Shown piece after piece: positions 13,186 through 25,651 of a DNA stretch of 64,000 nt. The notes under the pieces were generated by a model, which was given only the letters and a program-made list of their open reading frames with translations, was not told the origin of the DNA and made no database searches. Source of the stretch: Setaria digitata (Eukaryota; Nematoda; Chromadorea; Rhabditida; Setariidae); contig RCAB01000092.1 in NCBI GenBank assembly GCA_003640385.1, positions 114,417 through 178,416 of the forward strand, read 5' to 3'. A program made the translations under genes and the position numbers. Numbering within the stretch: position 1 is the stretch's first letter; each line of letters begins with the position of its first letter.

Positions 13186-16100
13186 TTCTAAAAAAAGTTT
13201 AAACAATAAGTATTGCTTTAAACTAATTATGGACATGAAACGATGAAACACTAGTAACAGAGATTTCAGATTAGACAAGCAAAAAAAGCTGACCGGAACT
13301 TGGAAGGAAACTGCGCAGGAAAAGAAATACAAAAGCTGTGAACTGAAATATATGAAGAGGGTAAAAAAAAGACGATACTTAGGTAATTTATAAGTGAAAA
13401 AAAAAGATGATATTTAGGTAATTTCTAAGTGAAAAAAATTATCCTTTGTACGGAAGCTTCATGAAGCAATAAACTCCTAACCGCAAAATGAATACGAGTA
13501 AGAGTTACGATGGCATATAAAATACAGTAATATCAAGTAGGTTTAAATGATTATAAATCCGCAATATTTAAGGTGATTTCTTAAACTCTCTAAAAAATCA
13601 TAGCAATTTTTCCCAATCACGAGTATAAAGCAAAATATAAGATTTATCTAAATCCATTGGAATTTTAAATTAAACCACTCATATTTATCGTTTTTAACTA
13701 TGTGTTGAATCAAAACGTAACAGTCGATTCAGTCCCCATTCTCTTCCTGGTACAAACCAATGTGCAGAGTTATAATATCAACACGAAAAGCGTAATGTTT
13801 CAAATTATTGAACAAAAATAACAATTAGTCTTAACCAACAATGAAGGAGTAAACCATGATAAAATAATATAAGTGGGAGAATTATCGATTCTGAATACAT
13901 AAGAACAAGATAACGACCTGAAGGAGCTGGCAATGTTCGAATATGTGAATTATGTAAGTTTGACTAAACCAACAGAGGAAAAAATTTTAATATATTTTAA
14001 GTGACCCGCGAGAAAAATTGTGTGAAAGCATGAGATCCAATGATAAAGGTAGCTAACATCTAAATGCATATGGAAGCCGTGAAAAAACTGCTAATAACGG
14101 AAAAAATCGAACTTATAACTGTGGAATGCCTGTGCGCAACAAGACGTACCGCCGAGATAAAGAGAACCTCCACGACTAACTCACCACAGTTCATCGCTGA
14201 TAAGCGAGGACCCTGAACAGAAAGACCCACTTGGAAAAAAAAAAACCCCACACTAATGCATGAAACAGCAACGTGCTGATAAGGAAATAAATTAACACGG
14301 CCCCGGACGCGCACTCGTTGAAATGTTTAAGACTCCGATTGACTGATTCTGTCTGAAATACCTCGTTACGAGGCAAGGGCTAGTTACTCGAAGCAAAGAA
14401 TTCTGAAACTCGGCTTTTTTGACTGGCCAAGACTTCACCAGTGAATATATCACCACTGAAAACCAGCGCTTCTCCTCGACCACAAGTCTTCGATGCAAAA
14501 CTTGCTTTTCCAATAGCTGTTTATCGGTCTGAAAATGGAGGTTTTACCCGTATGTTTTCTTATTTTTACACTTACTTTCTTGGAACGAAGACCCAGCAAA
14601 TGAACCAATTAGTACAAACTGACCACAAATTCTATTATAACATACCTCCTTTTTCCTTCCGCACTTACGCACACTATACTTCATCGTGCATTAGTGCTGG
14701 ATCCATCAAGAGTATTTATTTCGTTTCAGGGAATCAATTTTGAAAAAGAGCCTTTAGAGCATTTAAAAAAGATCATAGTATTGCCAAGAGTTATCATGAA
14801 AATCTCACTGTAACCGAATACACCTGAAGTTATGCAGAAGGTTCATGTTTCATCTCGTCAAATACTGGGGTTTAATTGTGGATGCCACCTGCCATAAATG
14901 ACATAAAATATGGATGATATGATATAACTGTCTGCTTGCACTTTTTTAATTCCCTAACTGTTATTGTAACCACGGGAAATTGCTTTGAAATATCATCTTG
15001 GATATAAAACACTTAGCAATGAACCGAAGGTTTACAGCATAAAAACGTTTATATCACCAGAGCAATTGGAAACAGTAATGATATAGAAACAACTTTAACA
15101 GCAAATAAATGACTATTGAGATCTTACCGGAAGTTTTCTCCAATCACTTCCACTCGAATCTCATTAACCTTATCTAAATTTCTCGCAGAATTCCGCTAAT
15201 GCTCATGCAAATCGCAAGGCTTCAGTCATTAACTCTTATTTTTCAACTGAATTTAATAAGCCGAGTTGAAATTTCGCACTGCCTCGGCGGAACTATCTGT
15301 ATGTAATCAATCGGCTACTTTCTTCATATTGGTCAGGCAAGTATAAGGTTACGTGTTTTTGCTTTGTATCACTAACAATTGCTGTGAGAGTTAAAATTAA
15401 ACTTATGGTTCCTTGATATATAAACTGAGCAATGTGACAGTTACCATTCACTCCTCGTGCTTAAGGTTAGTTCTATTTGCATTAAAATAGTAAAGTGTAC
15501 ATACCTACATGATAATCCTAAATAGTACAAATAAATTAAATGGCGAGGTACAGAAAGGATGCTGATATTTATTTCATTCTTTAGACACAATATGATTATG
15601 GAAAATCAATTACCATCTATTCGCAAGACTTGCAGTTGTTAAGCGAAGGTATCCAATCCAGAAATTTCAAGGGCTGCTAGTTCGAACAACACTGAGATCT
15701 AATGCGATAGGTTAAACCAAACAAATTCGTGATCAGTATTAAGCAATTTTATGAAACTTTGGTACTTCGCCATACTGATAGTCTTTCCTCGATATTGAAA
15801 TGGATTGCAGAACTAAGTCTGGAGATTCTACCTTAAATTCCTTCGCTCAAAAACTAAGCATTTGTAAGTGTTGGAATGCCTCAATAAATTAATAAATTGC
15901 AATTCAGAGCATAGACATAGTGAAAGCTTCAATGCGAAAAAGATTATTATTAGAAAGGAATTATACTTCTAAGCATATCTCTCTTTAGCTCTCTGGCGTC
16001 AAATCTGACACACCTTCTTCGTTCTCCTAAGGGAAATAAGCCTTATTTTCTTTTTTCATTTTTTATAATTTGACAGTTCAATTGTGTAATATATAAAAAT

Positions 16101-16427
16101 AATATCGAGAGAAGCCACATCCGAAGTTGCTGTGGTATGCCTTATTATTAATTTCAATTCTCTATAGCCGCTGTGAAGCTTTTCTTTCTTTGATAAAATC
16201 AAAGGAAATCTTTAACCAATTACATAAAAATCCAAAAATCAAAAATTGGAATTCTTGAACGACTCTAATAACATAAAAAAGGGAAATGGATTGCACATTG
16301 CAGAGAAACTGACATAATGAAGACGGAGGCTATAAGTAACTATGTTCGCCTCTGCAGCATACCTTATCAATATCTTTGAATTTTGATGTCATAACAGTAG
16401 CATTGAAACGGATTTTCTTCAAAAAAT
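13186..16427. other. Intergenic between ppk-2 start and unc-64 3' end
   Basis: This 3.2 kb has no exon I can defend. It has a 35-bp tandem repeat at 13371-13440 and a slightly GC-richer patch near 14040-14560, where short open frames overlap on both strands. None has a family resemblance or a splice-consistent neighbour. Confidence 0.45.
13371..13440. repeat. Two-copy 35-bp tandem repeat
   Basis: The unit beginning GACGATACTTAGGTAATTT at 13371 is repeated with a few changes from 13406. It lies just upstream of the ppk-2 start codon. Confidence 0.6.
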
Positions 16428-16529
16428 TTATTTTTCAGAAGATTTGGATGATCCAGCGAAGTAAATAATAAGGAACAACGTTAGCGCCACCAATAACAGC
16501 ATCATGATTACCAAAATGCATATCTTTTT
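16428..16529 (-). CDS. unc-64: unc-64 distal alternative last exon (membrane anchor B)
   Basis: A TTTCAG acceptor precedes an in-phase exon encoding [20 protein letters not shown], then [13 protein letters not shown] and TAA. It supplies a hydrophobic C-terminal anchor and a short polar, positively charged tail. It starts with the same KKI that follows ARR in other syntaxins, so it can join directly to the exon ending at 21375. Alternative anchor exons are known for C. elegans unc-64; which form dominates here cannot be read from DNA. Confidence 0.88.
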   Translation of the reverse strand, partial: KKICILVIMMLLLVALTLFLIIYFAGSSKSSEK

Positions 16530-19500
16530 CTGAAATGTGACATCCTAATTTTACAAAACTTCAGTATACACAACAAATCTTTCCCTTTTAAGTAATTCGT
16601 TCTGTATATTTGTTGTATGATTTACATAAAAAACAACATGCTTACTAAGAACATGAAAATGGGAAAAGAACCTTTTTATGTTTGCAAAAAAAAATCCTCT
16701 TATCCCTTTTGCAGTACGTACATAACAACATCCAAACTTGAACCAGCCACAAAAAATTGAATAAGGAAGCATTAAATTTTTGAAATTTTTTTCGAAGCAT
16801 AAAAATCTCCAAACTTTCCTCCTACTGTGAAATTATGATTTGTAAATTTATATTGTTTTAGTTGTTCCTGCATAGAAAAGAGAATTTCTTTTAAAAAACA
16901 GCAAATTCTGATATTTTATTCTCAACCATTTTAATTCACGCGTTCCGAGAACACATGAAAATGAAATGATTGAAATTAGATTGTTGAACTATAAGTAGTT
17001 GTATTCGATTTTCAACAGGACTGAAATATAAAACTTTGGCCTCATTATTTAGTAGGCTCGAAACGACCGCTGAAAGTTAATCAAGGCTGCCATTCAACCC
17101 AAACTACTATTTGTCAACTGTTGCAACAAAATATTTGTGATTCAATGTCCAGAACATATAATTAAATCTCACCTTAAATCGGAAAACTGACACTAGGCAA
17201 CATTTGTTTTCTGATAAGCTTTAATCTTTAATCTGCATATTTCACTGAAAGCTCCTTAACAATCTTTCAAATTTTCACATATTCAACAGCAAGAAGCAAA
17301 AATTGAATTTCGTCCACTACAAAGATAATAAAATTTCTTTGCACCAAACAATTGTTCTGATTCTAAGTGGGGAATTTATCAAGCCACTTTTCTGCTCTTG
17401 AAGAGTGGTTGGTTGATAGTGGCACTTTTCAGAAATGAAAAATAAGGTCTAGTGCTAATTTCCGTAATCGAAATAATATTTCGTATTACGACCAACATTT
17501 TTTTGGAATTATCAGATATAGATTCAGTAGTACATGAAAGGAAAAATATATTACTAAACTCATATACACGGCAACCACATAACATAACAGATTAGATTAT
17601 TGCTTCTATAACGAGATAATTTTCATAAACCTCCTCACTGTCGGATAATTTTTTAATAATTATAATCAGTGCCTTTCCTTTAAGTAAGGTGATCTTTAAA
17701 AAAAGAATCTATCGCCAAAATTTCTGAGTTTTCTAAATGTTTGCGAAAACAGTCCGTTAAAATTCCTAAACCAGAGTTCCTTGTTTCGTCCTTCTTCACT
17801 GCTACTATTCTTTTACGGGTTTTCACGCAACTGCTTAAATTGCAAAACTCTGACTGCAGCCTTTGTAAAATATCACAAAAAATATTTTTCGAACACTGAG
17901 GAGATTTTTGCATATTGATTGAAACATACATCTTTAACAGTATTAAATTATAGCAATAAACTCTACGGAATTACAAAGGATTTCATTAATTCGGACATTA
18001 CTTCACGAAAAAAGAAAGCAACAAACTCTGAAATCAATGACAGATCTACAAAGTTATACGGGAAATCCATGAAGAAATATAAATATAACTGCTGATTGCT
18101 TTTTAAGACTCGAATCGGAAAAGGGAAAATTATAAAATTAAACTAATGCTGGAACATGATAAAGTGGATTCCGAAGAGCAAGGATTACCTAAGAATTTAA
18201 TTACTAAACATTTTTGCAGGACCAATCACAAAAACCACTTATACTTAAATGACATGAACATTCATTCTTTTTTCTTTTGATATTAACATTATTCATATAC
18301 TCTGTAGCAGATATCATCATATGTTCGGGACATCAACTCCCTAAAAGTTCCCATCACAGTAACAAGCCATGGATTTCCTTAAAATTTACCAAATCCATTA
18401 CAGAAGGGGAAGTTAAACATAAACAAATGAGTGCAGCAGAAAAGGATTTAAAACAATGTGAAACTTTATTCGAGGCAGTGGCAAAGCAATAAGAAACAGA
18501 CCATGAAAGAGATGACTACTTTGACTGATCCTCAGCAAACAATGTAAAACATAAGTATCCCGTGCATTGATCTCGATCGTACTACAAGGCTAAACGAGTG
18601 ATACGGTGAAATTGCAGGAAACTGAATGAAAGATACATTACTTAAAATGGTTTATTATTGTCACGATGCTGAATGCAATATTAATAAACATAAATTTGAC
18701 TGCAGTTTATCAAGTACTAAAAGAACAGTTTATCAAGTGTTAAAAGGGATAAACAAAAGACGAATCTTACCCACAGATCATACTCCTTTGTATCTATGTG
18801 AAAATTCAATTTTCTTATACTTTTTTACCATTTATGATACATATTGAAAACACTGCATTCATAAAATCTGGCGTTAAATACCAAAGTCTCTCCTTTATAA
18901 ATACACTACGTATGTGTTTTACAATAAATAAACTAAACCAAGATTGCTCTTCTTTATTCAAAAGTGTAACAAAACTGTTGCCATCCCTTTTAGAAACAAA
19001 TATTAAGTATTATGAAGTTACAAGTACTCGCAAGAAGCTATGGTACTGCTTCAAAAAGAAAAAGATATGAATTAAAATAAGTAGAGTTGAAGTGATAATA
19101 ATATAAATAGCTTTACATTTTAGAAAGGACTTGGGATAAATGTCATCAACATGAGAACCAGTATGGCGATTAATATTGTCACGCAAATCAATATCATTAT
19201 CTTCTTCTGAAAGGAAAAAACAATTTATTCTTTGTAAATAAAAATAAGGTTGAGAGCCATTAAGGCAAGCCACGGAGCGAGAAAATTAATCCACAGAAAC
19301 AATAATCAACCTGAGAGAATCAAAAAAAGAAAAAAAAAGGAAAAACAGTCGAACTGGCTCCTCTGAAATGATCCCAAAAGATTTTTAGTTAGTAAATTCT
19401 TCCTGCTTAAATAATTTAAGAAAATGATACGTGGAAAATTTTTATTAATGAAAATTTAAGCGTAATAACTGGAAAAGAAATGAAAGTTTCTTGAAAGGAA

Positions 19501-22500
19501 CATGCACCAAAATTGAAACAATGAAATTATAAGCCATCACGATCACAACCACAAACATAATCGCAACGGTGCTCACTAAAGCATCTTAGATTTTGCCATT
19601 CAGAACAATTTGAATCTATAACTTTACCTGCGCTACTGGTCAGAGATTGAAAAAGTAACATCTAAGATGACATAACTACAAAATCCATCATATCTTACAT
19701 TAGACAGCACAACATGGCACAGGAAATAAAGGCTTGAAAAATTGGATTTTTTCAAGTTTTTCCATTCCAGTAACAAAGAGGTTAATGAAGAGTCATTATT
19801 AATTATTAAATAATTAAATCATAAAAATGTGAGATTTTTTTGGCAACCAATAAAACAAGGGAAAAAACAAAATCACTGAATTCATTCCTTCTATGAAAGC
19901 AAACTTTAGGGAGTGAATAGATAATTGTATGTGTAATGATGTTTGTGTTGCTAGCAATATTTTCTTCTGTCAAGCTGAAATGATTTTCCAAAAAGAAAAG
20001 AAAAAAGCTAACAACTCCCTTGCGCCCTGAGTATTCAATATCAATTCTATGCTATATTTTCTAGTTCTCCTGTATCCGTCCAACCACTGATATCGCGTGC
20101 AATAATTAAGATGGGAAATAAAAATAAAAAGGAATAAAAATAGCGATTCAAAAGAGGAAAAGAGCACCGTCACTTAAAATCCAATTTAAGAAGAGGCAAA
20201 TCCTTGAGATTTACAGACTAATAAAATGTAGCAATCACTTTCCTAAGTCTTTATGTGTTACATTACTTTTTAGAGCTGGAAGAAGCGTTTCAATAATGCT
20301 CAAGTTATTTTAGTTACTTCTATTTATGAGATTTCTAATTATATTCTTACCGATAATAAAAATTCCTTTAATGAAACATAATAGTAATTGTATTATTCTT
20401 CGCTATTATAAAGCTACTTCTACCAACTGTAAATACTTGTTTATTGTAAAACACCGATGAATTTATCGGTGAAGAATGTTTTTATTATGAAATCTCTAAA
20501 CTCGTCAATTGAGAGCTACTTTTAATAAGGTTCTAAAATTAGGTCGATCCTCCTCAAAAACTATGATATGTACAAACATTCCATGCAAACAACATAATCT
20601 GACAATTGCAATGAAATTAATTTAAACTGCTTCCATACATTTGAAATGATTGAACGAGAAATGTTCCGAATAGAATCCGTGAAACCCACATCGATAGTAA
20701 AACCGACAATAACATATCTGCCACAAAAACAACGACAGTTAAAGCTCAGCGTGAAAATCGAAAAGCTTGATTTGATCACTTATTTAGTTTTCGATTCAAT
20801 GATTTTGCAAATCTAAAGTATGGAATAAATTTTTCGAAACTGAATTTAATGCATCTTAAATTGCATAACTGCACAATGAACTTTTCGATCTTTTTTTGAA
20901 GTGAACGGGAGAAGCCAAAAACACCAAACAGTAATTGCAAGTGGCATTAACGTGTAAGTGTACTTACTGTATATGAGAAAATGTGACAATGTTATACAAT
21001 AATGAAAGACATAACACACAATGACTGGATACATAACCTAACGATTAGGGGGGATTGCTATCCCATTTTCATGGAATTATTAAAACCAAAAATCTATCAT
21101 CTGTTGAAAAATAAATCAAGAATTTAAAACTATCATATATACCAATCTTCAAGTCTTCAAACACTTCACATTCCTTAAATGTTTGAAGAACAAAAAATTA
21201 GTTTCTCTACTTAAAGAATTACATGCTTTATTTTATGCCAGTAGCGGAAGGCTCTGCAGTGCCATTTATAATCTTTTTCTCATGCATTTTCTTTCAGCTA
21301 CAATGAGGAACAGGAACTTGAAACGTCCAAGCAACGGCGTTGCTCTCAGAAAATATCAGGAAAGAGAAACTTACCCTTCTTGCTTTACTTTGGTACTGGA
21401 CGGCTTTTTTCGTGTCAGCAACTGCCCGATCAACAAATTCCTTCGCATGTTCTACGTTATACTCTATCCGATCTACCATTTCGCCCTAAAAATGGTATTA
21501 ATCACAAATCACGACTCTGCATCCAAATTCATTACACACTTCCGAAGTCCCTATAAAATATTGCTAATATGATAGTTATGTATGATGTAAAAAATACATG
21601 GATTTAAACTGCTGTAATTTAAAAACTGATTTAATGACTATATGGACAGCGTCACTGAAAGCACCTGCATAAGATTATCTAAAAGAGTGTGCTTTACCAA
21701 AAAGTATTAAATACACACTTTTAGATAATGATTTGACAAGTGCAATGGTATTAATCCTGAAATAAATTCCAATAGAAGTGATATACAATCAGATTTGTCA
21801 CAAAATACTGTCAGTAATAAAGGAGGAATGACAGAAACCATAATCATTGAAAAATGGCTTCAAAACAGGATGTTTTAATATTTTTAAATTTACCTGAGAC
21901 TCAACAAGCATCGCCATGTCCATAAACATATCATGTAATTCGCGTATACTTGATTCTAATTTCATGATATCATTATGACGAGCCTCGATATCTGCTAACG
22001 TTTGCCGTGCTTGTTGCGTATCGGTAATTATACCTTGCGTAAATACACCCGGATTTCCAGATTCGATCATTTCTTCTAGATCCTGGAAACAGATATATAT
22101 ATATATATATAAAGTTCATTTGCCACAAGTGATATAATCCAGTAATCCAGGTGATTTGGACTACTAATCCGACAGTTGGACGAGACAGATAAAAAAATAG
22201 TCGCTCGATAACATGAATCAGCCTCGGAAATTCGAATATAATATTTTCGGCTGTACAAATATCAAAGTTTTATTTCTCAACTAACATTTGAAGAATTTCA
22301 TGCTCGTGAAACCAATTCTAACCGAATACTGCGTTGGTAAGAGTATTTCCAGAACATGCTATTATGATAAATAGTCATCCTACTTCTATAATTCACATAC
22401 TAAATATTTTGCTAATTTGGACGTCTGAAAAAAATATTGTCCTCGAATTTTCCCTTCATTGAACAGAAATTCCATACCACTCACACTTCATACTTTGAAT

Positions 22501-25128
22501 TTTATGTAATAGTCCTTGTAGTTGAGAACTATCGAAATATATAAGTCAAAAATTTCAAAAATAAACAAACTCACTTCATCGCCGACTTGCTTGCCAGCAA
22601 TATCTAACTGCCTTTGAATACGACCTTTACAACGCTCTCGATAATCTGTTTGTGTTTTATTGTAATCCGTCATCACTTCAACGAACTTTCTGGAAAGCGT
22701 CGAATGTTGCGTCTTTCGTATACGTAAATCAGCTGACGATAAACCACTACTTTCATCATGCTCAATACTATTTTCGATCACTGAAAAATACTTCATCCAG
22801 TGAAGACAATATTTAACTTCCACTACTACCATCAAATAAATCAACATTACTGGAGGAAACGGTAACGAAAAAAAGGTAATGCTGAACCCTTTAGCACATG
22901 AAGAAGACACTGCTGTATCCCTCAGTTTTTCAGGCAGCTCTGAAACACCGTAGTGTAGCAAATGTAGATATAAATAAATATTGGAAGGATTCAGTTTTAG
23001 ATTGCTCTTTAACATCTTTCACAACTAATTTCATCCGATTTTCCACAGAAACCTCACGACTTGCATTACTGATGGGAAAAGATCTTACGTCCTCAGCATC
23101 CTCTATCCAACTGAACATCTTTACATACTAGGACTTGACAATATAGAAAATAAACTAACATTTCAGTTTCCCTCGAACTTTGTTTGCAGTTTTCTTAATA
23201 CTAGCCATCAGCTCATCTAATTCCTCTTTTGTTTCTGTAAAAAGAACAGTGACAAAACATTTCGAGAATGAATTTTTGTACTAAAACCAATTATTCCAGT
23301 TCTATTCAAATGAAAAAATTAGAAGTATTCTGGAAGAAGAGACAGATTCACTTGGAAGATACTTCTTTGGTTTCTGATTAATCATGGGTGTGAATGCTTG
23401 AATGTCATATCTGAAGTATATGATTAAAGAATAAATTCGTCAGAAAAACCATGAAATAGGATATATTTTAATCGGAATAATTGGGTTAAACTATTAAGGT
23501 AAAAGAAAATTGAATTTAAGCAAAAAAGTCTTGAAACCTAGAAGAGACATACTAGGATCATTAACTGGATTGGAAAGAATCGCTGAATGTTTCTTCTTAA
23601 CTTCTTCCACATTTGATGCGATTAAGTCTACACTACCTCGTATTTCTTCAACCTTAACGATTGGAAAACTTGTTAAGAGAGAAAGAACTGCACAACGCAG
23701 AATAAATTATTGAAATTAACTCTTCTTTCTATAACAGATTACAGGCAGTTTTTAGTTCGTTGACTGCAAAGTGGAAGAAAATATTTCGGTAAATGTAAAT
23801 AAAATAAACAAGAAACAACAATCAAACTGAACTCATTTGTTTTATCCTAACTCAAATCAAAATTAAACTGATTACACTTTATGTAAGTATAAATAAAAGA
23901 AAACAAAAAGCTTAACCTGTTCAAAAAATTCCTCCATGAATTGACCCTGAGTGCTATCCGTTGCTGCTATCTCATCTTCATGGTCTTCTTCAGACTGCGC
24001 CTAAAATGATATTCATTTTCCGCTAAAATCTTTTTAGTTTTCCGCTAAACTCAGCTAGAATGAAAGTAATCCGAGGAAACAAAATAATAAGTTTCAACAG
24101 CTGATTCTGAATTTTAATAGAAATATGGAATTTTCAAGAGAAGGAGATATTTATGTATTTGTGATCAGTTTCACAGCCACTATTTGGTTATTATCGACTT
24201 TCTAGTATCCGACTACGTAACAGGAAAACTCAGCTAGAATGAAAGTAATCCGAGGTGCAAGAGTCACATAATATCAGCCATATGATTAATCATCACGTAT
24301 ATTTGTATTCTCTCTATTAGTTTCAGGCTCAGAGTGCTGGTAATTATCAGCGGCTTTATTCTAGCTAGAAAAAATAATTTGTTTCAGCTTGTGTTATTTG
24401 TTAANCTCTATTAGTTTCAGGCTCAGAGTGCTGGTAATTATCACCGGCTTTATTCTAGCTAGAAAAAATAATTTGTTTCAGCTTGTGTTATTTGTTAAAC
24501 AAAAAAATAATACTGAGAATTCACTTAAGTTTTTCAGGAAGGAGTGAAAAAACATTCAAAACGATATTTAGAAATTGAGAAACTAGCAGCGGAGTATCTT
24601 CGAAATTTTGAAGCTGAAACTTAATGTCACCTCCAAAAAAAAATCGAATAGAAGGTCGAGAGACAAATATTGGAATGAACAGATGTATTTGTACACTACT
24701 AAGACTAACGAAGGAATATTTCGAATTAACTATTAAAAGCTATTTTCAAATTATCATGATTGACAACTGAAATTATTTCTTATTCGAAATGAAATATCTT
24801 AAAATTCCAGCACAATATTTCTGAGATTCATAAAATGAAATGGTAATATGAATCGCTGTAAAGCACCTATGAAAAAAGTGCGTCCAATCGCTCAAACAAA
24901 TCACTTGGCATAAGCGATGGATGTATTGCAAAATCGAAAAATTGTGATTCATGTGACTGCAACGTACCTATTCCGAAAATTATATCTGGCTTGAAAAAAA
25001 AAAATTTTTTTTTTTTGAGAAATCAATTTACTCTAGCAATCGAAAAAATCTTAAAATATGTAAAAATTATAAAAATATTAAGAAAAAAAACGTACCGCTT
25101 TTAGCGCACTCAAACGATCCTTGGTCAT
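16428..25128 (-). CDS. unc-64: Syntaxin-1A orthologue UNC-64, plasma-membrane t-SNARE
   Basis: Presynaptic Qa-SNARE that pairs with SNAP-25 and synaptobrevin for vesicle fusion. Shared exons: 25096-25128, 23917-24000, 23553-23652, 23160-23234, 22575-22780, 21894-22082, 21375-21485, together 798 nt or 266 aa, followed by one of two last exons. It opens with [20 protein letters not shown], near-identical to C. elegans UNC-64. The Habc domain includes [20 protein letters not shown] and [19 protein letters not shown]. The SNARE motif runs from about [20 protein letters not shown], with the zero-layer glutamine Q229 in [13 protein letters not shown], to [11 protein letters not shown]. With the proximal anchor exon the protein is 294 aa; with the distal one it is 299 aa. 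C. elegans UNC-64 is about 291 aa. Introns are large (up to about 4.8 kb to the distal exon), and intron 1 carries duplications and an N. Confidence 0.97.
19120..19206 (-). CDS. unc-64: unc-64 proximal alternative last exon (membrane anchor A)
   Basis: A TTTCAG acceptor is followed by [20 protein letters not shown], then MTFIPSPF and TAA. The opening KKIMIL resembles vertebrate syntaxin-1A KKIMIII. The exon is in phase with the ARR-ending exon, so it is mutually exclusive with the one at 16428-16529. Unlike the distal exon it ends almost directly after the membrane span. Confidence 0.9.
   Translation of the reverse strand, partial: KKIMILICVTILIAILVLMLMTFIPSPF
21674..21729. repeat. Imperfect inverted repeat in unc-64 intron
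   Basis: Left arm 21674-21691 (ATTATCTAAAAGAGTGTG) pairs with 21714-21729 apart from a two-base bulge. It lies between the exons ending at 21894 and beginning at 21485. It may be a small foldback element. Confidence 0.55.
22093..22111. repeat. (TA)n microsatellite
   Basis: A short AT dinucleotide run beside the acceptor of the unc-64 exon that begins at 22082. Confidence 0.8.
24047..24255. repeat. Dispersed 30-bp direct repeat in unc-64 intron 1
   Basis: The 30-bp sequence starting AAACTCAGCTAGAATGAAAG at 24047-24076 recurs exactly at 24226-24255. Sequence between the copies is unrelated. It may be a local duplication relic or an assembly join. Confidence 0.7.
24312..24498. repeat. 93-bp direct duplication flanking an N
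   Basis: 24312-24404 and 24406-24498 are the same 93 bp with one difference (CAGCGG against CACCGG), separated only by the N at 24405. This pattern is typical of two contig ends placed side by side without being merged, so it is probably an assembly artefact rather than a biological repeat. Confidence 0.85.
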
Positions 25129-25480
25129 AACTGCTTAAATAGTAGATGATATTGTCCTCTTAAGGATTGGAATGTTGATGAGTAATTTTGATAAATCAGA
25201 CACTTCAGTTTTAGAGAACTGTGTTAAACCTTATCTGAGCTGAAGATAAAATTATCATATCGAACCAAATTATAGGAGCAATCCATTCACAGACATGCAA
25301 CCCTGTAAATAAAGCGTTTATTACCATTAAATACGAGGCAGCAGAGTATACCATGGCGTGGTGTTGGGCGTTATCGAGAATATACAGCGTTACATTCGTT
25401 ATTCGTTATTAAAAAAAAAAATGCACACGAACGAAATCGTTGCTTGAATTAAAATTTCTTACTGAAATAACACCATTCAA

Positions 25481-25481
<1 letters not shown>

Positions 25482-25526
<45 letters not shown>

Positions 25527-25651
25527 TATATATANTATATATATATATATATTACACCTAACAAAATACACATATTTCTGATGTATTTGGAAAGTCGTAT
25601 ATATATTACACCTAACAAAATACACATATTTCTGATGTATTTGGAAAGTCG
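25482..25651. repeat. (TA)n tract with an N plus a 54-bp tandem duplication
   Basis: A TA run from 25482 to about 25551 is interrupted by N at 25535. Right after it a 54-bp unit (25544-25597, containing ATTACACCTAACAAAATACA) is repeated at 25598-25651. As at 24405, duplication beside an N suggests an unresolved assembly join in a simple repeat. Confidence 0.8.

Noticed and set aside
14060..14743. Cluster of overlapping open frames near 14.4 kb
   Set aside because: Frames on both strands overlap, none has splice partners or family resemblance, and slightly higher GC explains the longer frames.
22782..23015. Upstream extension of the syntaxin exon frame (hydrophobic segment [18 protein letters not shown])
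   Set aside because: It lies in the intron between a clean TTTCAG acceptor and the previous exon ending at 23160, and does not match any syntaxin.
22930..23131. Open frames on both strands inside the same unc-64 intron
   Set aside because: No syntaxin similarity; the exons on each side already join in phase.
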